Shown piece after piece: positions 54,278-63,554 of a stretch of DNA of 64,000 nucleotides. The notes beneath the pieces are model-generated. The model was given only the letters and a program-made list of their open reading frames with translations, ran no database searches and was not told the DNA's origin. Positions within the stretch are counted from its first letter, which is position 1; every line of letters starts with the position of its first letter. Origin of the DNA: CAZXWN01 sp964644695 [NCBI: uncultured bacterium] (GTDB lineage: Bacteria > UBP4 > UBA4092); NCBI GenBank assembly GCA_964644695.1, contig CAZXWN010000001.1:310001-374000 (forward strand), written 5' to 3'. The position numbers and the translations under genes were made by a program.

Positions 54278-55837
54278 ATGTCCGAACGAGTTTTTATTTT
54301 CGATACTACATTACGCGATGGGGAACAATCCCCGGGTGCATCACTAAACATGTCTGAAAAGGTAGAGATAGCACTTCGACTGGCTCGTCTGGGTGTGGAT
54401 GTTATCGAAGCCGGTTTTCCTATCAGTTCACCGGGTGATTTTGATGCTGTAAAACTCATATCTGAACGCGTAAAAGGGCCTATCATTTGCGGATTGGCAC
54501 GGGCCAAGGATGTTGATATTGACCGTGCTGGTGAAGCATTGAAGCCTGCAGCAAAGAAACGGATCCATACTTTCATCGCAACCAGTGATATTCATATGGA
54601 AAAAAAGCTCCGTATGAGTAAAGAACAGGTTATTGAGATGGCCGTAAAGGCTGTTAAACGTGCGCGTCAATGGACTGATGATGTTGAGTTTTCGCCGGAA
54701 GATGCTTCCAGAACAGATATCAATTATATGTGTGATGTTATTGAAGCCGCGATTGATGCCGGTGCTACGACCGTTAATGTTCCTGATACCGTAGGTTATA
54801 GTAATCCCTGGGAATATGGTGATCGTATTGAATACATCCGCAAAAAAGTACCCAATATCAATAAGGCCATCATCAGCGTTCATTGCCATAATGATTTAGG
54901 GTTGGCCGTTGCCAATTCTTTGTCAGGAATAATCCATGGTGCACGTCAGGTGGAATGTACGGTCAATGGAATCGGTGAGCGTGCAGGAAATGCTTCTTTG
55001 GAAGAAATCGTTATGGCTTTGAAGTGTCGTAAGGACTTCTTCCAATATGAAACAGGGATTAAGACGGAAGAACTTTATCGCATAAGCCGTATGGTTAGCA
55101 CCATGACAGGTTTACCGGTTCAACCCAACAAGGCAATTGTAGGGGGTAATGCATTTGCTCATGAAGCCGGGATACATCAGGATGGTGTATTAAAAGAACG
55201 GACTACCTATGAGATTATGCGTGCAGAAGATGTGGGTTGGGTTGGTACTTCAATGGTTATGGGGAAACACTCCGGCCGTCATGCTTTCAAGGAACGCTTG
55301 GAACAATTGGGCTACAACGATTTATCTGAAGAACAGATAAACAAGAGTTTTGAAGGCTTTAAAGTTCTCTGCGACAAGAAAAAAGTCGTTTATGATGAAG
55401 ATTTAGTCTCTCTTGTTGAAGAAGAAAAACTCCATATCCCAGAAGTGTTTGCTTTGAAATCAGTCTATGCGGTCAGCAGTACCAATGAAGCCCCGCATGC
55501 GATTGTCGTTCTGACAAAAGATGGTCAGGAATTCCACGGTGAGGGGAATGGTGATGGTCCCGTTGATGCAATCTATGACATCATTCAGAAACTCACGGAT
55601 GACCGCAGCCAGTTGGTCAATTACGCAATTCAAGCAACAACCCAGGGTACTGACTCTCTCGGTGCTGCTACTGTCACACTTCAGGAAAATGGCCTGACAG
55701 TCACTGGACGTGGATCTAACACTGACATTGTTGTTGCCTCAGCATTGGCTTATATAAATGCGATTAATCGATTGCTGTTTTTTAAGAATTTGAATGTAAC
55801 TAAGAACAAACCTTCAAGAACAGAACAAATAGTTTAG
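54278..55837 (+). CDS. leuA: 2-isopropylmalate synthase
   Basis: 519 residues, full-length with the C-terminal leucine-binding regulatory domain. Condenses acetyl-CoA with 2-oxoisovalerate, first step of leucine synthesis. FDTTLRDGEQSPGASL (metal and substrate site), ISVHCHNDLGLAVANS (His-x-His metal ligands), VNGIGERAGNASLEE and the late EFHGEGNGDGPVDAIYDII are seen. AGGAGG ribosome site. Controlled by the upstream T-box. C-terminal domain suggests feedback inhibition by leucine. Confidence 0.97.
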   Translation: MSERVFIFDTTLRDGEQSPGASLNMSEKVEIALRLARLGVDVIEAGFPISSPGDFDAVKLISERVKGPIICGLARAKDVDIDRAGEALKPAAKKRIHTFIATSDIHMEKKLRMSKEQVIEMAVKAVKRARQWTDDVEFSPEDASRTDINYMCDVIEAAIDAGATTVNVPDTVGYSNPWEYGDRIEYIRKKVPNINKAIISVHCHNDLGLAVANSLSGIIHGARQVECTVNGIGERAGNASLEEIVMALKCRKDFFQYETGIKTEELYRISRMVSTMTGLPVQPNKAIVGGNAFAHEAGIHQDGVLKERTTYEIMRAEDVGWVGTSMVMGKHSGRHAFKERLEQLGYNDLSEEQINKSFEGFKVLCDKKKVVYDEDLVSLVEEEKLHIPEVFALKSVYAVSSTNEAPHAIVVLTKDGQEFHGEGNGDGPVDAIYDIIQKLTDDRSQLVNYAIQATTQGTDSLGAATVTLQENGLTVTGRGSNTDIVVASALAYINAINRLLFFKNLNVTKNKPSRTEQIV

Positions 55838-55934
55838 TCGGGAACTGGTGTAAAATAAATAGATTACTTTTCCAATTGTTATTACTGGAAAGAGTGTTTA
55901 TGCCTGCAAATCCCAGATAAAGGAGTATGTCACT

Positions 55935-57200
55935 ATGGGTATGACCATAACAGAAAAAATTCTAGCTGCTCATGCTGGAAAAGAATCTGTTGTTCCCGGT
56001 GAACTTGTTGAATGCAAAATCGATTTTTGCATGGGAAACGATGTGACCGCCCCCATTGCGGTTAAACGGTTACGGGACAATGGAATTGATAAAGTCTTTG
56101 ATGAAGAACGGGTGGCCCTTGTTCCCAGTCACTTTGTTCCAGCAAAAGATATTAATTCTGCTCAGCAAGTACAGGAAGTAAAGGATTTTGCCAAGGAATA
56201 TGGTATTAAGTACTTCTTCGAAGTTGGGCAGGGTGGAATTGAACATGCACTATTGCCGGAACAGGGTTTGGTTTTACCGGGTGATATTGTCATTGGAGCT
56301 GATTCTCATACCTGTACTTATGGTGCATTAGGCGCCTTCTCAACCGGAGTAGGTTCAACAGACTTAGCTTATTGTATGGCAACTGGAATGACTTGGTTAA
56401 AAGTTCCAGAAACAATGAAATTTGTTTTCAATGGTGAAATGCCAAAGTGGGTCAGTTCCAAAGATATTATTTTGCAGGTTATTGGTGATGTAACGGTAGA
56501 TGGTGCTTTGTATCGTGCCATGGAGTTCGATGGTAGTACTATTCATAATTTAAGCGCTGAAGCCAGAATGACTATTTGTAATATGGCAATCGAAGCGGGT
56601 GGTAAATCAGGAATTATTACCCCTGACGCTACGATTGAAGAATATGTTAAACCTAGAGCTAAACGACCCTATAAGTTTTATACCAGTGATTCAGATGCAA
56701 AGTATTGCTTAGTGAAAGAATACGATGCCACTAAACTGGAACCCGTCGTAGCATGGCCATTTGCACCTGATAATATCCACACAGTCAGCGAATCCAGTCA
56801 TATCTCTGTCGATCAGGTAATAATCGGTTCTTGTACTAATGGCCGAATGGAAGACTTAAGGATTGCCGCAAGCATATTAAAGGGACGTAAGGTTAATAAA
56901 AACCTGAAAGTTATCGTTTTCCCTGCGACTCAAACTATATGGACACAGGCACTCAAAGAAGGATTGATTGAAATATTCAATGACTCTGGATGTATTATTA
57001 GCCCTGCAACCTGTGGCCCCTGTTTAGGTGGACATATGGGAATTCTGGCATCTAAAGAAACGGCTATAACCACCACTAACCGAAACTTTGTGGGTCGTGT
57101 TGGTCATCCGGAATCTAAAGCTTATTTGGCGAGTCCAGCGGTGGCTGCTGCTTCTGCACTGACGGGGCATATCACGCATCCCGCTGAAGTGATGGATTAA
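55935..57200 (+). CDS. leuC: 3-isopropylmalate dehydratase large subunit
   Basis: 421 residues, the shorter LeuC/HacA class. 4Fe-4S aconitase-superfamily enzyme isomerising 2- to 3-isopropylmalate with LeuD. GADSHTCTYGALGAFSTGVG, GSCTNGRMEDLR, and ATCGPCLGGHMG supply the cluster cysteines and active site. AAGGAG ribosome site. Followed by leuD after 39 nt; same T-box transcript. Confidence 0.96.
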   Translation: MGMTITEKILAAHAGKESVVPGELVECKIDFCMGNDVTAPIAVKRLRDNGIDKVFDEERVALVPSHFVPAKDINSAQQVQEVKDFAKEYGIKYFFEVGQGGIEHALLPEQGLVLPGDIVIGADSHTCTYGALGAFSTGVGSTDLAYCMATGMTWLKVPETMKFVFNGEMPKWVSSKDIILQVIGDVTVDGALYRAMEFDGSTIHNLSAEARMTICNMAIEAGGKSGIITPDATIEEYVKPRAKRPYKFYTSDSDAKYCLVKEYDATKLEPVVAWPFAPDNIHTVSESSHISVDQVIIGSCTNGRMEDLRIAASILKGRKVNKNLKVIVFPATQTIWTQALKEGLIEIFNDSGCIISPATCGPCLGGHMGILASKETAITTTNRNFVGRVGHPESKAYLASPAVAAASALTGHITHPAEVMD

Positions 57201-57239
57201 CACTGATTATTCGCTAAAGATGAAAGGAAGCATCGAATC

Positions 57240-57752
57240 ATGGAATTACAAAAAATAAACGGTAAAGTCTGGAAATATGGTGATGATATTAACACTGATT
57301 TGATTATTCCAGCTCGTTATATGAATACACATGATCCAAAACATCTGGCAGCACATTGCATGGAAGATGAAGATAAAGACTTCGTAAAAAACATGTCTCC
57401 TGGCGATATTATTGTAGCTGGTAAGAATTTTGGTTGTGGATCATCTCGTGAACATGCACCAATCTCAATCAAATACGCAGGGGTTGGATGTGTTATCGCC
57501 AAAACATTTGCGCGTATTTTTTACCGAAATTGCATCAATATGGGAATGCCCATTTTGGAATGTCCAGAAGCGGTAGAAGATATTCAGCAGGGTGATGTTT
57601 TAGATATTGATTTAAATACGGGTGTGATTGTAAATAAAACACAGAATAAAACATATACGGCCCATGCGTTTCCTCCTTTCATGCGTAATTTAATGGAAGC
57701 CGGCGGACTCATGAACTATGCAAAAGCCAAATTGGCAGAGATGAATAAATAA
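57240..57752 (+). CDS. leuD: 3-isopropylmalate dehydratase small subunit
   Basis: 170 residues. Swivelling domain partner of Leu[16 protein letters not shown] near the start and [21 protein letters not shown] in the substrate loop. Short form matching the LeuC class. A terminator follows after 32 nt, so leuB is not part of this operon. Confidence 0.96.
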   Translation: MELQKINGKVWKYGDDINTDLIIPARYMNTHDPKHLAAHCMEDEDKDFVKNMSPGDIIVAGKNFGCGSSREHAPISIKYAGVGCVIAKTFARIFYRNCINMGMPILECPEAVEDIQQGDVLDIDLNTGVIVNKTQNKTYTAHAFPPFMRNLMEAGGLMNYAKAKLAEMNK

Positions 57753-57784
57753 TTCAGCGTAAAGCGTTTTATCTGACATAAAAT

Positions 57785-57815
57785 AAACGGGCCGATATTG
57801 GCCCGTTTTTTGTTT
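57785..57815 (+). terminator. Terminator of the leuACD operon
   Basis: Nine-bp stem AAACGGGCC (57785-57793) with GGCCCGTTT (57800-57808), six-base loop, then a T-rich tail. Confidence 0.9.
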
Positions 57816-57834
57816 TATATATTAAGGTACCCGA

Positions 57835-59154
57835 TTGAAAAAAACACCCGAAATAGTAATTATTGGAGCAGGAATTACTGGCTTAGTAACTGCATTACGG
57901 TTATCTAAAGCCGGTTTTAATGTCATTATCCTTGAAAGCTCATCTGAAGTGGGGGGGCTATTAGGAACTTATAAAACGCCTAATTATGAAATTGAACGGT
58001 TTTACCACCATATCCTTCCCTATGATAATGAACTAATAGACCTGATAAAAGAATTAGGTCTTTCTGATGATCTTATTCAGATGCCAGCTTCTGTTGGTAA
58101 TTTGGTCAGAGGGAGGATATACCCACTAAATAATCCACTGCAAGTGATGAGATATCCTTATTTGTCTTTTCAAGATAAATGTCGATTGTTTTTTCTGACC
58201 CAAAAGGTAAAATCCATCTCAGATACTAAAATTCTAGATAAATTAACAGCGCAGGAATGGCTGATTGAAATGGTTGGACATTCAGCTTATCAGAGTTTTT
58301 TTTACCCTTTATTACTCAGTAAGTTTGGTGGGAATTTTGAAGATATATCTGCTGCATGGATAGCTGAACGAGTAAAAATAAGATCTGACAGGTCGTTTTT
58401 TACTGGAGAAAAGTTAAGCTATTTAAAAAGAGGCTTTGGGATATTTCTGGAGAGAATACTTCAGAAATTGGAAGAGAATAAAGTTCAAATCTTCAGGAAT
58501 TCACCTGTAATTGAGATATGTTCTGAAAATGGCCGTGTAGTGGGAGTGAAGACAGACCAGTTATATCTGGCTGACCATGTTGTCAGCACTTTGCCATCAA
58601 AGATATTAATAAAAATTGGTAAAAACATCTTACCAACTAATGTTGTCAATAAGTTAGCCTTGATTGATTATCAACATTCTATGTGCTTATTACTGTCTTT
58701 GAAAAAATCTATCAATAAAAACTATTGGGTTAATATCACAGACAAGAATATTCCATTTAGAGTCCTCATTGAGCACACAAACTTTTACCGTAGACCTTAT
58801 GGGGATGAACACTTGGTATATTTGGCAACATATTTTAAAGATAATGAAACTCAGTATTTTGAATATAATGATAGTGGGATATTTAATTTATGGTTTTCTG
58901 AACTTAAGTCCCTTTTTAACGTGTCAGAGAATGATTTGAATGGATGGAAATTGTCTTGTGGGATGAATTCCTCTCCAATCTACAAGACCGGTTACTTGGA
59001 TAATATTAGTTTTGACCCCCATATGGTTTCAGGATTAAGCATGACTGGAATGATGTTTAATTATCCAGAGCGTTCATTAAATGAAGCAGTGAAACAAGCT
59101 AACAAATTGTCCTGTCACATTGTAAATAATGGCCAATTTTTTACTGTAGATTAA
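57835..59154 (+). CDS. NAD(P)/FAD-dependent oxidoreductase (amine-oxidase/protoporphyrinogen-oxidase superfamily)
   Basis: 439 residues from a TTG start at 57835, with AAGG 7 nt before. The dinucleotide fold VIIGAGITGLVTALRLSKAG is followed by EVGGLLGTYK (GG motif) and a C-terminal FAD-capping segment GLSMTGMMFNYPERSLNEAV. The block EIERFYHHILPYDNELIDLI is typical of a subgroup found in polysaccharide gene clusters, with distant UDP-galactopyranose mutase-like features. Substrate unknown. Stands alone after the leu terminator. Confidence 0.8.
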   Translation: MKKTPEIVIIGAGITGLVTALRLSKAGFNVIILESSSEVGGLLGTYKTPNYEIERFYHHILPYDNELIDLIKELGLSDDLIQMPASVGNLVRGRIYPLNNPLQVMRYPYLSFQDKCRLFFLTQKVKSISDTKILDKLTAQEWLIEMVGHSAYQSFFYPLLLSKFGGNFEDISAAWIAERVKIRSDRSFFTGEKLSYLKRGFGIFLERILQKLEENKVQIFRNSPVIEICSENGRVVGVKTDQLYLADHVVSTLPSKILIKIGKNILPTNVVNKLALIDYQHSMCLLLSLKKSINKNYWVNITDKNIPFRVLIEHTNFYRRPYGDEHLVYLATYFKDNETQYFEYNDSGIFNLWFSELKSLFNVSENDLNGWKLSCGMNSSPIYKTGYLDNISFDPHMVSGLSMTGMMFNYPERSLNEAVKQANKLSCHIVNNGQFFTVD

Positions 59155-59244
59155 ATTATAGTTGCATTTAGTACAAGATGAACTAAAATGAAGTTAAACA
59201 GGTGAATAAATGTATATGCCAATCGTTAGAATTGAGGGTATAAA

Positions 59245-60615
59245 ATGTTGACACTTAATGAGCGCACGAATCATCCCTCACCCAAGGGTGTTATTTTACT
59301 TGTAGTAATGATTGTTACTTTAATTTTAGCCATAGTAGCAACCACTTTGTTAGGAATGGGATTGTTCTCATTACAGCAAGCCACCTTTTATCAGGATTAT
59401 AATCAAGCCTTGTACACCGCCGAATCTGGTCTAAACTATGCAATAGCGCATGGACTGTCTTCTGGATTAACCAGCTCCACAACTGGAACAATCAATAATG
59501 CATCTTTTTATGTGATTTCCAGCACAATAAGTGGGGATACTATTAGATTAATGTCTACAGCCACGGTGTACAGGCTAACCAGCAGGGTTAGAGCTGTTTC
59601 TGTAGATGTTTCCACCAGAGATCCATGGAAACATATGATTTGGCAAGCAAATAGTGATCAACCTGCAGGGAAAGATCCTACCAAATATCCCAATGGTTAT
59701 AATTCAACATCAAATGGTCCTGAATTTGGTGAAGGTAAAATAGGGATTATTTCTTATTCGACTCCAGGATGGCCCTACGGGGGAAAGAAATTTGAACCCT
59801 ATTGGGAGCGGATATTGGATGAAACGATTCCAAATGCTGTTTACATTGGACGAGATACGACCATAATCAACTGGAGACACTCTTCTTCAGGAAGTGTTCA
59901 TCAATGGAAAGGTCCAGGAAATACTTTACCGACTTGGTTCTCGAGTTCCGTAAGAGGATTATCGGTCACTGTTACTAATCCAAGTACATACAATGTGTAT
60001 GGGGCGTATACTGGATTGCTTTATATTCAAGGCACAATGAATATTACAAGTGGTAGCGGTTTATTTGTATATGGACAAGTTTATGTTGTTAATGGAAATA
60101 TAAATATAGATAAAACATTGATGACTGTATTCAAGATTACCACCCAAAGCCCTGCTAGTTCAGTCGTGTCTCCTACCGATACCGAAGGGGTTCCTTATAC
60201 TAAATATTTAACGATTGCATGTCTTGACCCTTATGCCCCAACCACTATTGACCCCAACTTAAATACCAGTAGTTTAAATCAGAATGCAGGCGTGATTAAT
60301 GTTCCAGCGGGAAACAGTGGGATAAAAATGGGACAGATTGGATCTACCGGCATACCTGACTATCCCGGAGGAGCGATGTATATCTCCAATATCAGTAAGA
60401 AAAATGGTAATGGCGTTATGATATACGGTTCCGTCATGCAATTGGCTAATGACATTAATGGTTGGCCTGCTGGAAATAAAACTAATTGTGGTTGGAAATA
60501 TGATCCATCTGTTTCGGCCAACTCTCCAATTTTCGGTGTGGATGTGTCATTCCTGACAGATAAAAATGTTTTACCCAAGACTTGGAGAGAATTACCTGTG
60601 AGCTGGTCATTATGA
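59245..60615 (+). CDS. PilX-like type IV pilus-associated protein
   Basis: 456 residues. N-terminal hydrophobic helix (about 15-38) after GVILLVVMIVTLILAIVATT and a following QQATFYQDYNQALYTAESGLNYA, the PilX_N/DUF4900 arrangement of minor pilus proteins; the prepilin cleavage residue is not the canonical GFTLxE. The rest is beta-rich, Ser/Thr/Gly/Asn-rich and extracytoplasmic. The next gene overlaps its stop codon (ATGATGA), so three pilin-like genes are translationally coupled. Confidence 0.75.
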   Translation: MLTLNERTNHPSPKGVILLVVMIVTLILAIVATTLLGMGLFSLQQATFYQDYNQALYTAESGLNYAIAHGLSSGLTSSTTGTINNASFYVISSTISGDTIRLMSTATVYRLTSRVRAVSVDVSTRDPWKHMIWQANSDQPAGKDPTKYPNGYNSTSNGPEFGEGKIGIISYSTPGWPYGGKKFEPYWERILDETIPNAVYIGRDTTIINWRHSSSGSVHQWKGPGNTLPTWFSSSVRGLSVTVTNPSTYNVYGAYTGLLYIQGTMNITSGSGLFVYGQVYVVNGNINIDKTLMTVFKITTQSPASSVVSPTDTEGVPYTKYLTIACLDPYAPTTIDPNLNTSSLNQNAGVINVPAGNSGIKMGQIGSTGIPDYPGGAMYISNISKKNGNGVMIYGSVMQLANDINGWPAGNKTNCGWKYDPSVSANSPIFGVDVSFLTDKNVLPKTWRELPVSWSL

Positions 60616-61103
60616 TGAAGAAAACATTAAAAAATATCCATGGCTTCACACTGCCTGAAATAGTCATTGGTGCCTTTATTCTTAGTATTGCGGTATTGGC
60701 GATATTTGGTTCAATTCTATGGGGGAAGTATAACGCGACCCGCGCTCAATACCTTGTTGCCGCGTCTGCTGTAGGAAGAAACCAGGTGGAGATTATAAAG
60801 TCTCTGGGTTACTTCAATGCCACAGATTCTACATACAATTTACTGGGTATCAGTAGTACGATGTTTAATAAATCCATGGGTATGGGCGGAACATTTAAGA
60901 GGACAAATCTATACAGTATAGATACTAATTATGATGTAGAAGCATATTATGTTGATGATTCATCCGCCGGAGCAAGCAGAGTTATTCGAGTCTTTACGGT
61001 GGATGTTTATTTACATCCACAAATAGCTGCGGATACAGCAAAAAATCCTTTTAATAATCCATTAGTGAGTTATGTTACCTACTTAACACCTGGGGGAATC
61101 TAG
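60612..61103 (+). CDS. Type IV prepilin-like protein (minor pseudopilin)
   Basis: 163 residues from ATG 60612, which overlaps the upstream stop; a second ATG at 60615 is also possible. Prepilin peptidase motif HG-FTLPEIVIGAFIL, with the +5 Glu, then a hydrophobic helix and a beta-rich soluble part. Similar to PilV/GspI-type minor pilins. Needs prepilin peptidase, which is not in this window. Confidence 0.85.
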   Translation: MMKKTLKNIHGFTLPEIVIGAFILSIAVLAIFGSILWGKYNATRAQYLVAASAVGRNQVEIIKSLGYFNATDSTYNLLGISSTMFNKSMGMGGTFKRTNLYSIDTNYDVEAYYVDDSSAGASRVIRVFTVDVYLHPQIAADTAKNPFNNPLVSYVTYLTPGGI

Positions 61104-61104
61104 A

Positions 61105-61644
61105 GTGAATCTTAAATCAAATAAAGGTTTAACTTTCGTGGAAATGGTGGTTGTTGCCTCTATATTTCTTCTGGTGATGATACCTGTATTGTCTATTTAT
61201 TATCAATCCATTACAAATCTTTACACCACAGAAAAACTCACTGATTCACAAAAACAGGGTCAGAATGCTTTATTTTTTGTAACTCAAGACTTGGCAGGTA
61301 CTGTTGATTTTCTTTCAATAGGGTCTACTGGATGTATCGTCAATACATATAAGGCAACAACGGTAGGTTATTATTTTAAAGCCTCGGACAGTACACTACG
61401 TCGTGTATATGGAACTTCCTTTACTGGCGGGGAAATCAAGGCCAGAAACTTAACGGGTTTTAAGATGACCTATTTTACGGATACAACATATGAGACGACA
61501 TTGGATAGTAATTTAGTGAATGGTGTCCGTTGTGATATTACAATCAATATTCCTGCCAGCAGTCTAACCAATCCAAGTGCTTTGGATACCAGCGGGTATT
61601 TCCTTTCTTCTTACATCTGGTGTCGGAATCGAACCACAAACTAG
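61105..61644 (+). CDS. Type IV prepilin-like protein (GspJ/PilW-like)
   Basis: 179 residues from GTG 61105, preceded by GGGGGAA. Cleavage motif KG-LTFVEMVVVASIFLL with Glu at +5, a hydrophobic helix, and a C-terminal part with QKQGQNALFFVTQDLAGTV resembling GspJ/PilW minor pilins. Third of the coupled pilin-like genes; one nt separates it from the previous stop. Confidence 0.8.
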   Translation: MNLKSNKGLTFVEMVVVASIFLLVMIPVLSIYYQSITNLYTTEKLTDSQKQGQNALFFVTQDLAGTVDFLSIGSTGCIVNTYKATTVGYYFKASDSTLRRVYGTSFTGGEIKARNLTGFKMTYFTDTTYETTLDSNLVNGVRCDITINIPASSLTNPSALDTSGYFLSSYIWCRNRTTN

Positions 61645-61738
61645 TACATCATAATACTTTCTCACCTATTGATAACTTTGCGATAAAATGCAAACGTAAT
61701 ATCACTTTTTATTATATTTAATTATTTGGAGGCTACGG

Positions 61739-62704
61739 ATGGGCTCGTATGTTATCAGGCATTTTGAAAGCAAGGATTTTATGCCGATGTTGGAGTTATG
61801 GAATACCTGTGTTCCCGCGGATGGAATTAATCAGGACTTATTTGAACGAAAGGTGATACTTGATCCTAACTTTGATCCAGAAGGATTGATTATTGCGGAA
61901 TCTGAGGGTAAACTCGTTGGGTTTATCCTGGGAATTATCCGAAAAGTACCGATGGAGATCATTGGACTGCAGGAAGACTTGGGTTGGATCACGATGTTTG
62001 GGGTCAAGTCTGAATACAGAGGGCAGGGGATTGGAAAGGCCCTTTGGGGTAAATCGAATGAATTCTTTCGGAAACATCATCGTAAACTCATCTCAATAGC
62101 TACATATTCACCCAATTACTTTATTCCAGGAATTGATATTAAGGAATATCCGGATGCGGTTAAATTTTGTGAAAAATTAGGCTTCGTTGCTGGGGCCAGG
62201 CCATTGTCCATGGATAATCCCATTGTTACGTATAAAATTCCTGAATCCCTTGCTTTAAAAGAAATACAGTTAAACAAAGAAGGGATAACATTTCGACAGT
62301 ATAGCCGTGAACTAATCATGCCTATGTTGGATTTCATGAAAAATCATATGCCTGGAGACTGGCTAAAGGGAATCAGAGATAATCTAACCTTATTAACGAT
62401 AAATAAATTCAAAGAAGAACAAATACAAGTTGCGTTGGAAGGTGATCAGATAATTGGTTATGCCCAATATGAAGAAGATCACTTTGGTCCATTTGGGGTA
62501 AGGGATGATTATCAGGGCAGGGGTATTGGGCAGGTTCTGTTGGCCAGAACAATCCAATCCATGCATAACCGTGGACATCATGTAGCCTGGTTCCTTTGGA
62601 CGGATGACAAAGCGGCTCATGTCTATCAGAAGGTTGGATTTAAGGAAACACGGCGTTTTGTTGTTATGAAAAAAGAACTGAAATACGAAGAAGGAGCTGA
62701 ATAA
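61739..62704 (+). CDS. Tandem GNAT acetyltransferase
   Basis: 321 residues with two GNAT domains (about 1-165 and 175-318). Acetyl-CoA loops are EYRGQGIGKALWGKSNEFF in the first and DYQGRGIGQVLLARTIQSM in the second; both keep the R/Q-x-x-G-x-G/A core. This doubling resembles mycothiol synthase MshD. GGAGG ribosome site. Its stop is immediately followed by the ATG of a PIG-L deacetylase gene, so the two are translationally coupled. Substrate unknown. Confidence 0.85.
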   Translation: MGSYVIRHFESKDFMPMLELWNTCVPADGINQDLFERKVILDPNFDPEGLIIAESEGKLVGFILGIIRKVPMEIIGLQEDLGWITMFGVKSEYRGQGIGKALWGKSNEFFRKHHRKLISIATYSPNYFIPGIDIKEYPDAVKFCEKLGFVAGARPLSMDNPIVTYKIPESLALKEIQLNKEGITFRQYSRELIMPMLDFMKNHMPGDWLKGIRDNLTLLTINKFKEEQIQVALEGDQIIGYAQYEEDHFGPFGVRDDYQGRGIGQVLLARTIQSMHNRGHHVAWFLWTDDKAAHVYQKVGFKETRRFVVMKKELKYEEGAE

Positions 62705-63397
62705 ATGGGACATATTCTGGCTATCGGTGGACATTGCGGGGATATGGAATTTACCTGTGGAGCCATCCTATTAAAACATGCGAAGGCAGGACATCAAATC
62801 ACATTGTTGCATTTAACACCGGGAGAAAAAGGGCACCCTACATTATCTCCTGAGGAATATGCGATTCAGAAACGAGTAGAAGCTGATAATGCAGCAAAAG
62901 CATTGGGAGGTAAAGCCCTATATCTTCCATATGGGGATGGTGAGCTGCCCGTAAATGATGAAGTTAAATATCAAGTAGCTGACATAATAAGAGAAATTAA
63001 ACCAACAACAATCATTACTCACTGGAAAAACAGTATGCATAAAGACCATGCGAATACGCATCTGATTGTAAAAGATGCGGTGTTCTATGCCGCTATTCCT
63101 GGGATTAAAAGAGCATTACCTCATCATGGTGTAAAAGCTATTTATTATGCCGAGAATTGGGAAGATCCTGTTGATTTTCAGCCCTATGTCTATGTTGATG
63201 TATCAGATGTTTTTGAGGAATGGGTAGAAGCTGCTTGTCATCATAAACTATTTGCGGGAGGAGTGAGTAAGTTCCCGTTCAAGGATTATTACAAATCTCT
63301 GGCCGTTATCAGAGGTAGTCAAATAGGTGTTAAATATGCGGTTGCCATGGATATTGAATCCATGGGTAAGAAGAAAATAATGGATTTTCTTCCATAA
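62705..63397 (+). CDS. PIG-L/LmbE-family deacetylase, variant active site
   Basis: 230 residues. Zinc-dependent N-acetyl sugar deacetylase fold. The first motif reads IGGHCGDMEFTCGAIL: His10, Asp13 and Glu15 keep the metal and structural positions of AHPDDE, but Gly12 stands where the usual general-base Asp is. The later THWKNSMHKDHANTH has the third zinc His. Such proteins deacetylate GlcNAc-Ins (MshB), GlcNAc-malate (BshB) or related compounds. Starts directly after the tandem GNAT stop. Confidence 0.85.
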   Translation: MGHILAIGGHCGDMEFTCGAILLKHAKAGHQITLLHLTPGEKGHPTLSPEEYAIQKRVEADNAAKALGGKALYLPYGDGELPVNDEVKYQVADIIREIKPTTIITHWKNSMHKDHANTHLIVKDAVFYAAIPGIKRALPHHGVKAIYYAENWEDPVDFQPYVYVDVSDVFEEWVEAACHHKLFAGGVSKFPFKDYYKSLAVIRGSQIGVKYAVAMDIESMGKKKIMDFLP

Positions 63398-63426
63398 TAA
63401 GCAAATTGTTTTCCTTGCATCGAAGC

Positions 63427-63465
63427 ATCCACGGAGTTGTTCCGAACAGCTCCGTGGATATTTTG
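63427..63465 (+). terminator. Terminator after the GNAT/PIG-L operon
   Basis: Long near-perfect stem, arms 63427-63442 and 63444-63459 (outer ten bp ATCCACGGAG with CTCCGTGGAT; inner part includes one G-U), followed by ATTTTG. Only 30 nt after the stop codon. Confidence 0.8.
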
Positions 63466-63554
63466 TCAGTTCTCCCGGTGCAGATAGATTATAAATATAT
63501 GCATTTGAATGTCTTATGACTGGAAACAAATGAGGTAAATATTGGAAGTGTCAT

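Noticed and set aside
53971-54576. A 201-codon minus-strand ORF across the leader and leuA start
   Set aside because: The T-box leader and leuA on the plus strand fully explain the region.
55838-55934. A second regulatory RNA between leuA and leuC
   Set aside because: Only a short TTTCCA/TGGAAA inverted repeat with a wide loop; nothing beyond a spacer with a ribosome site.
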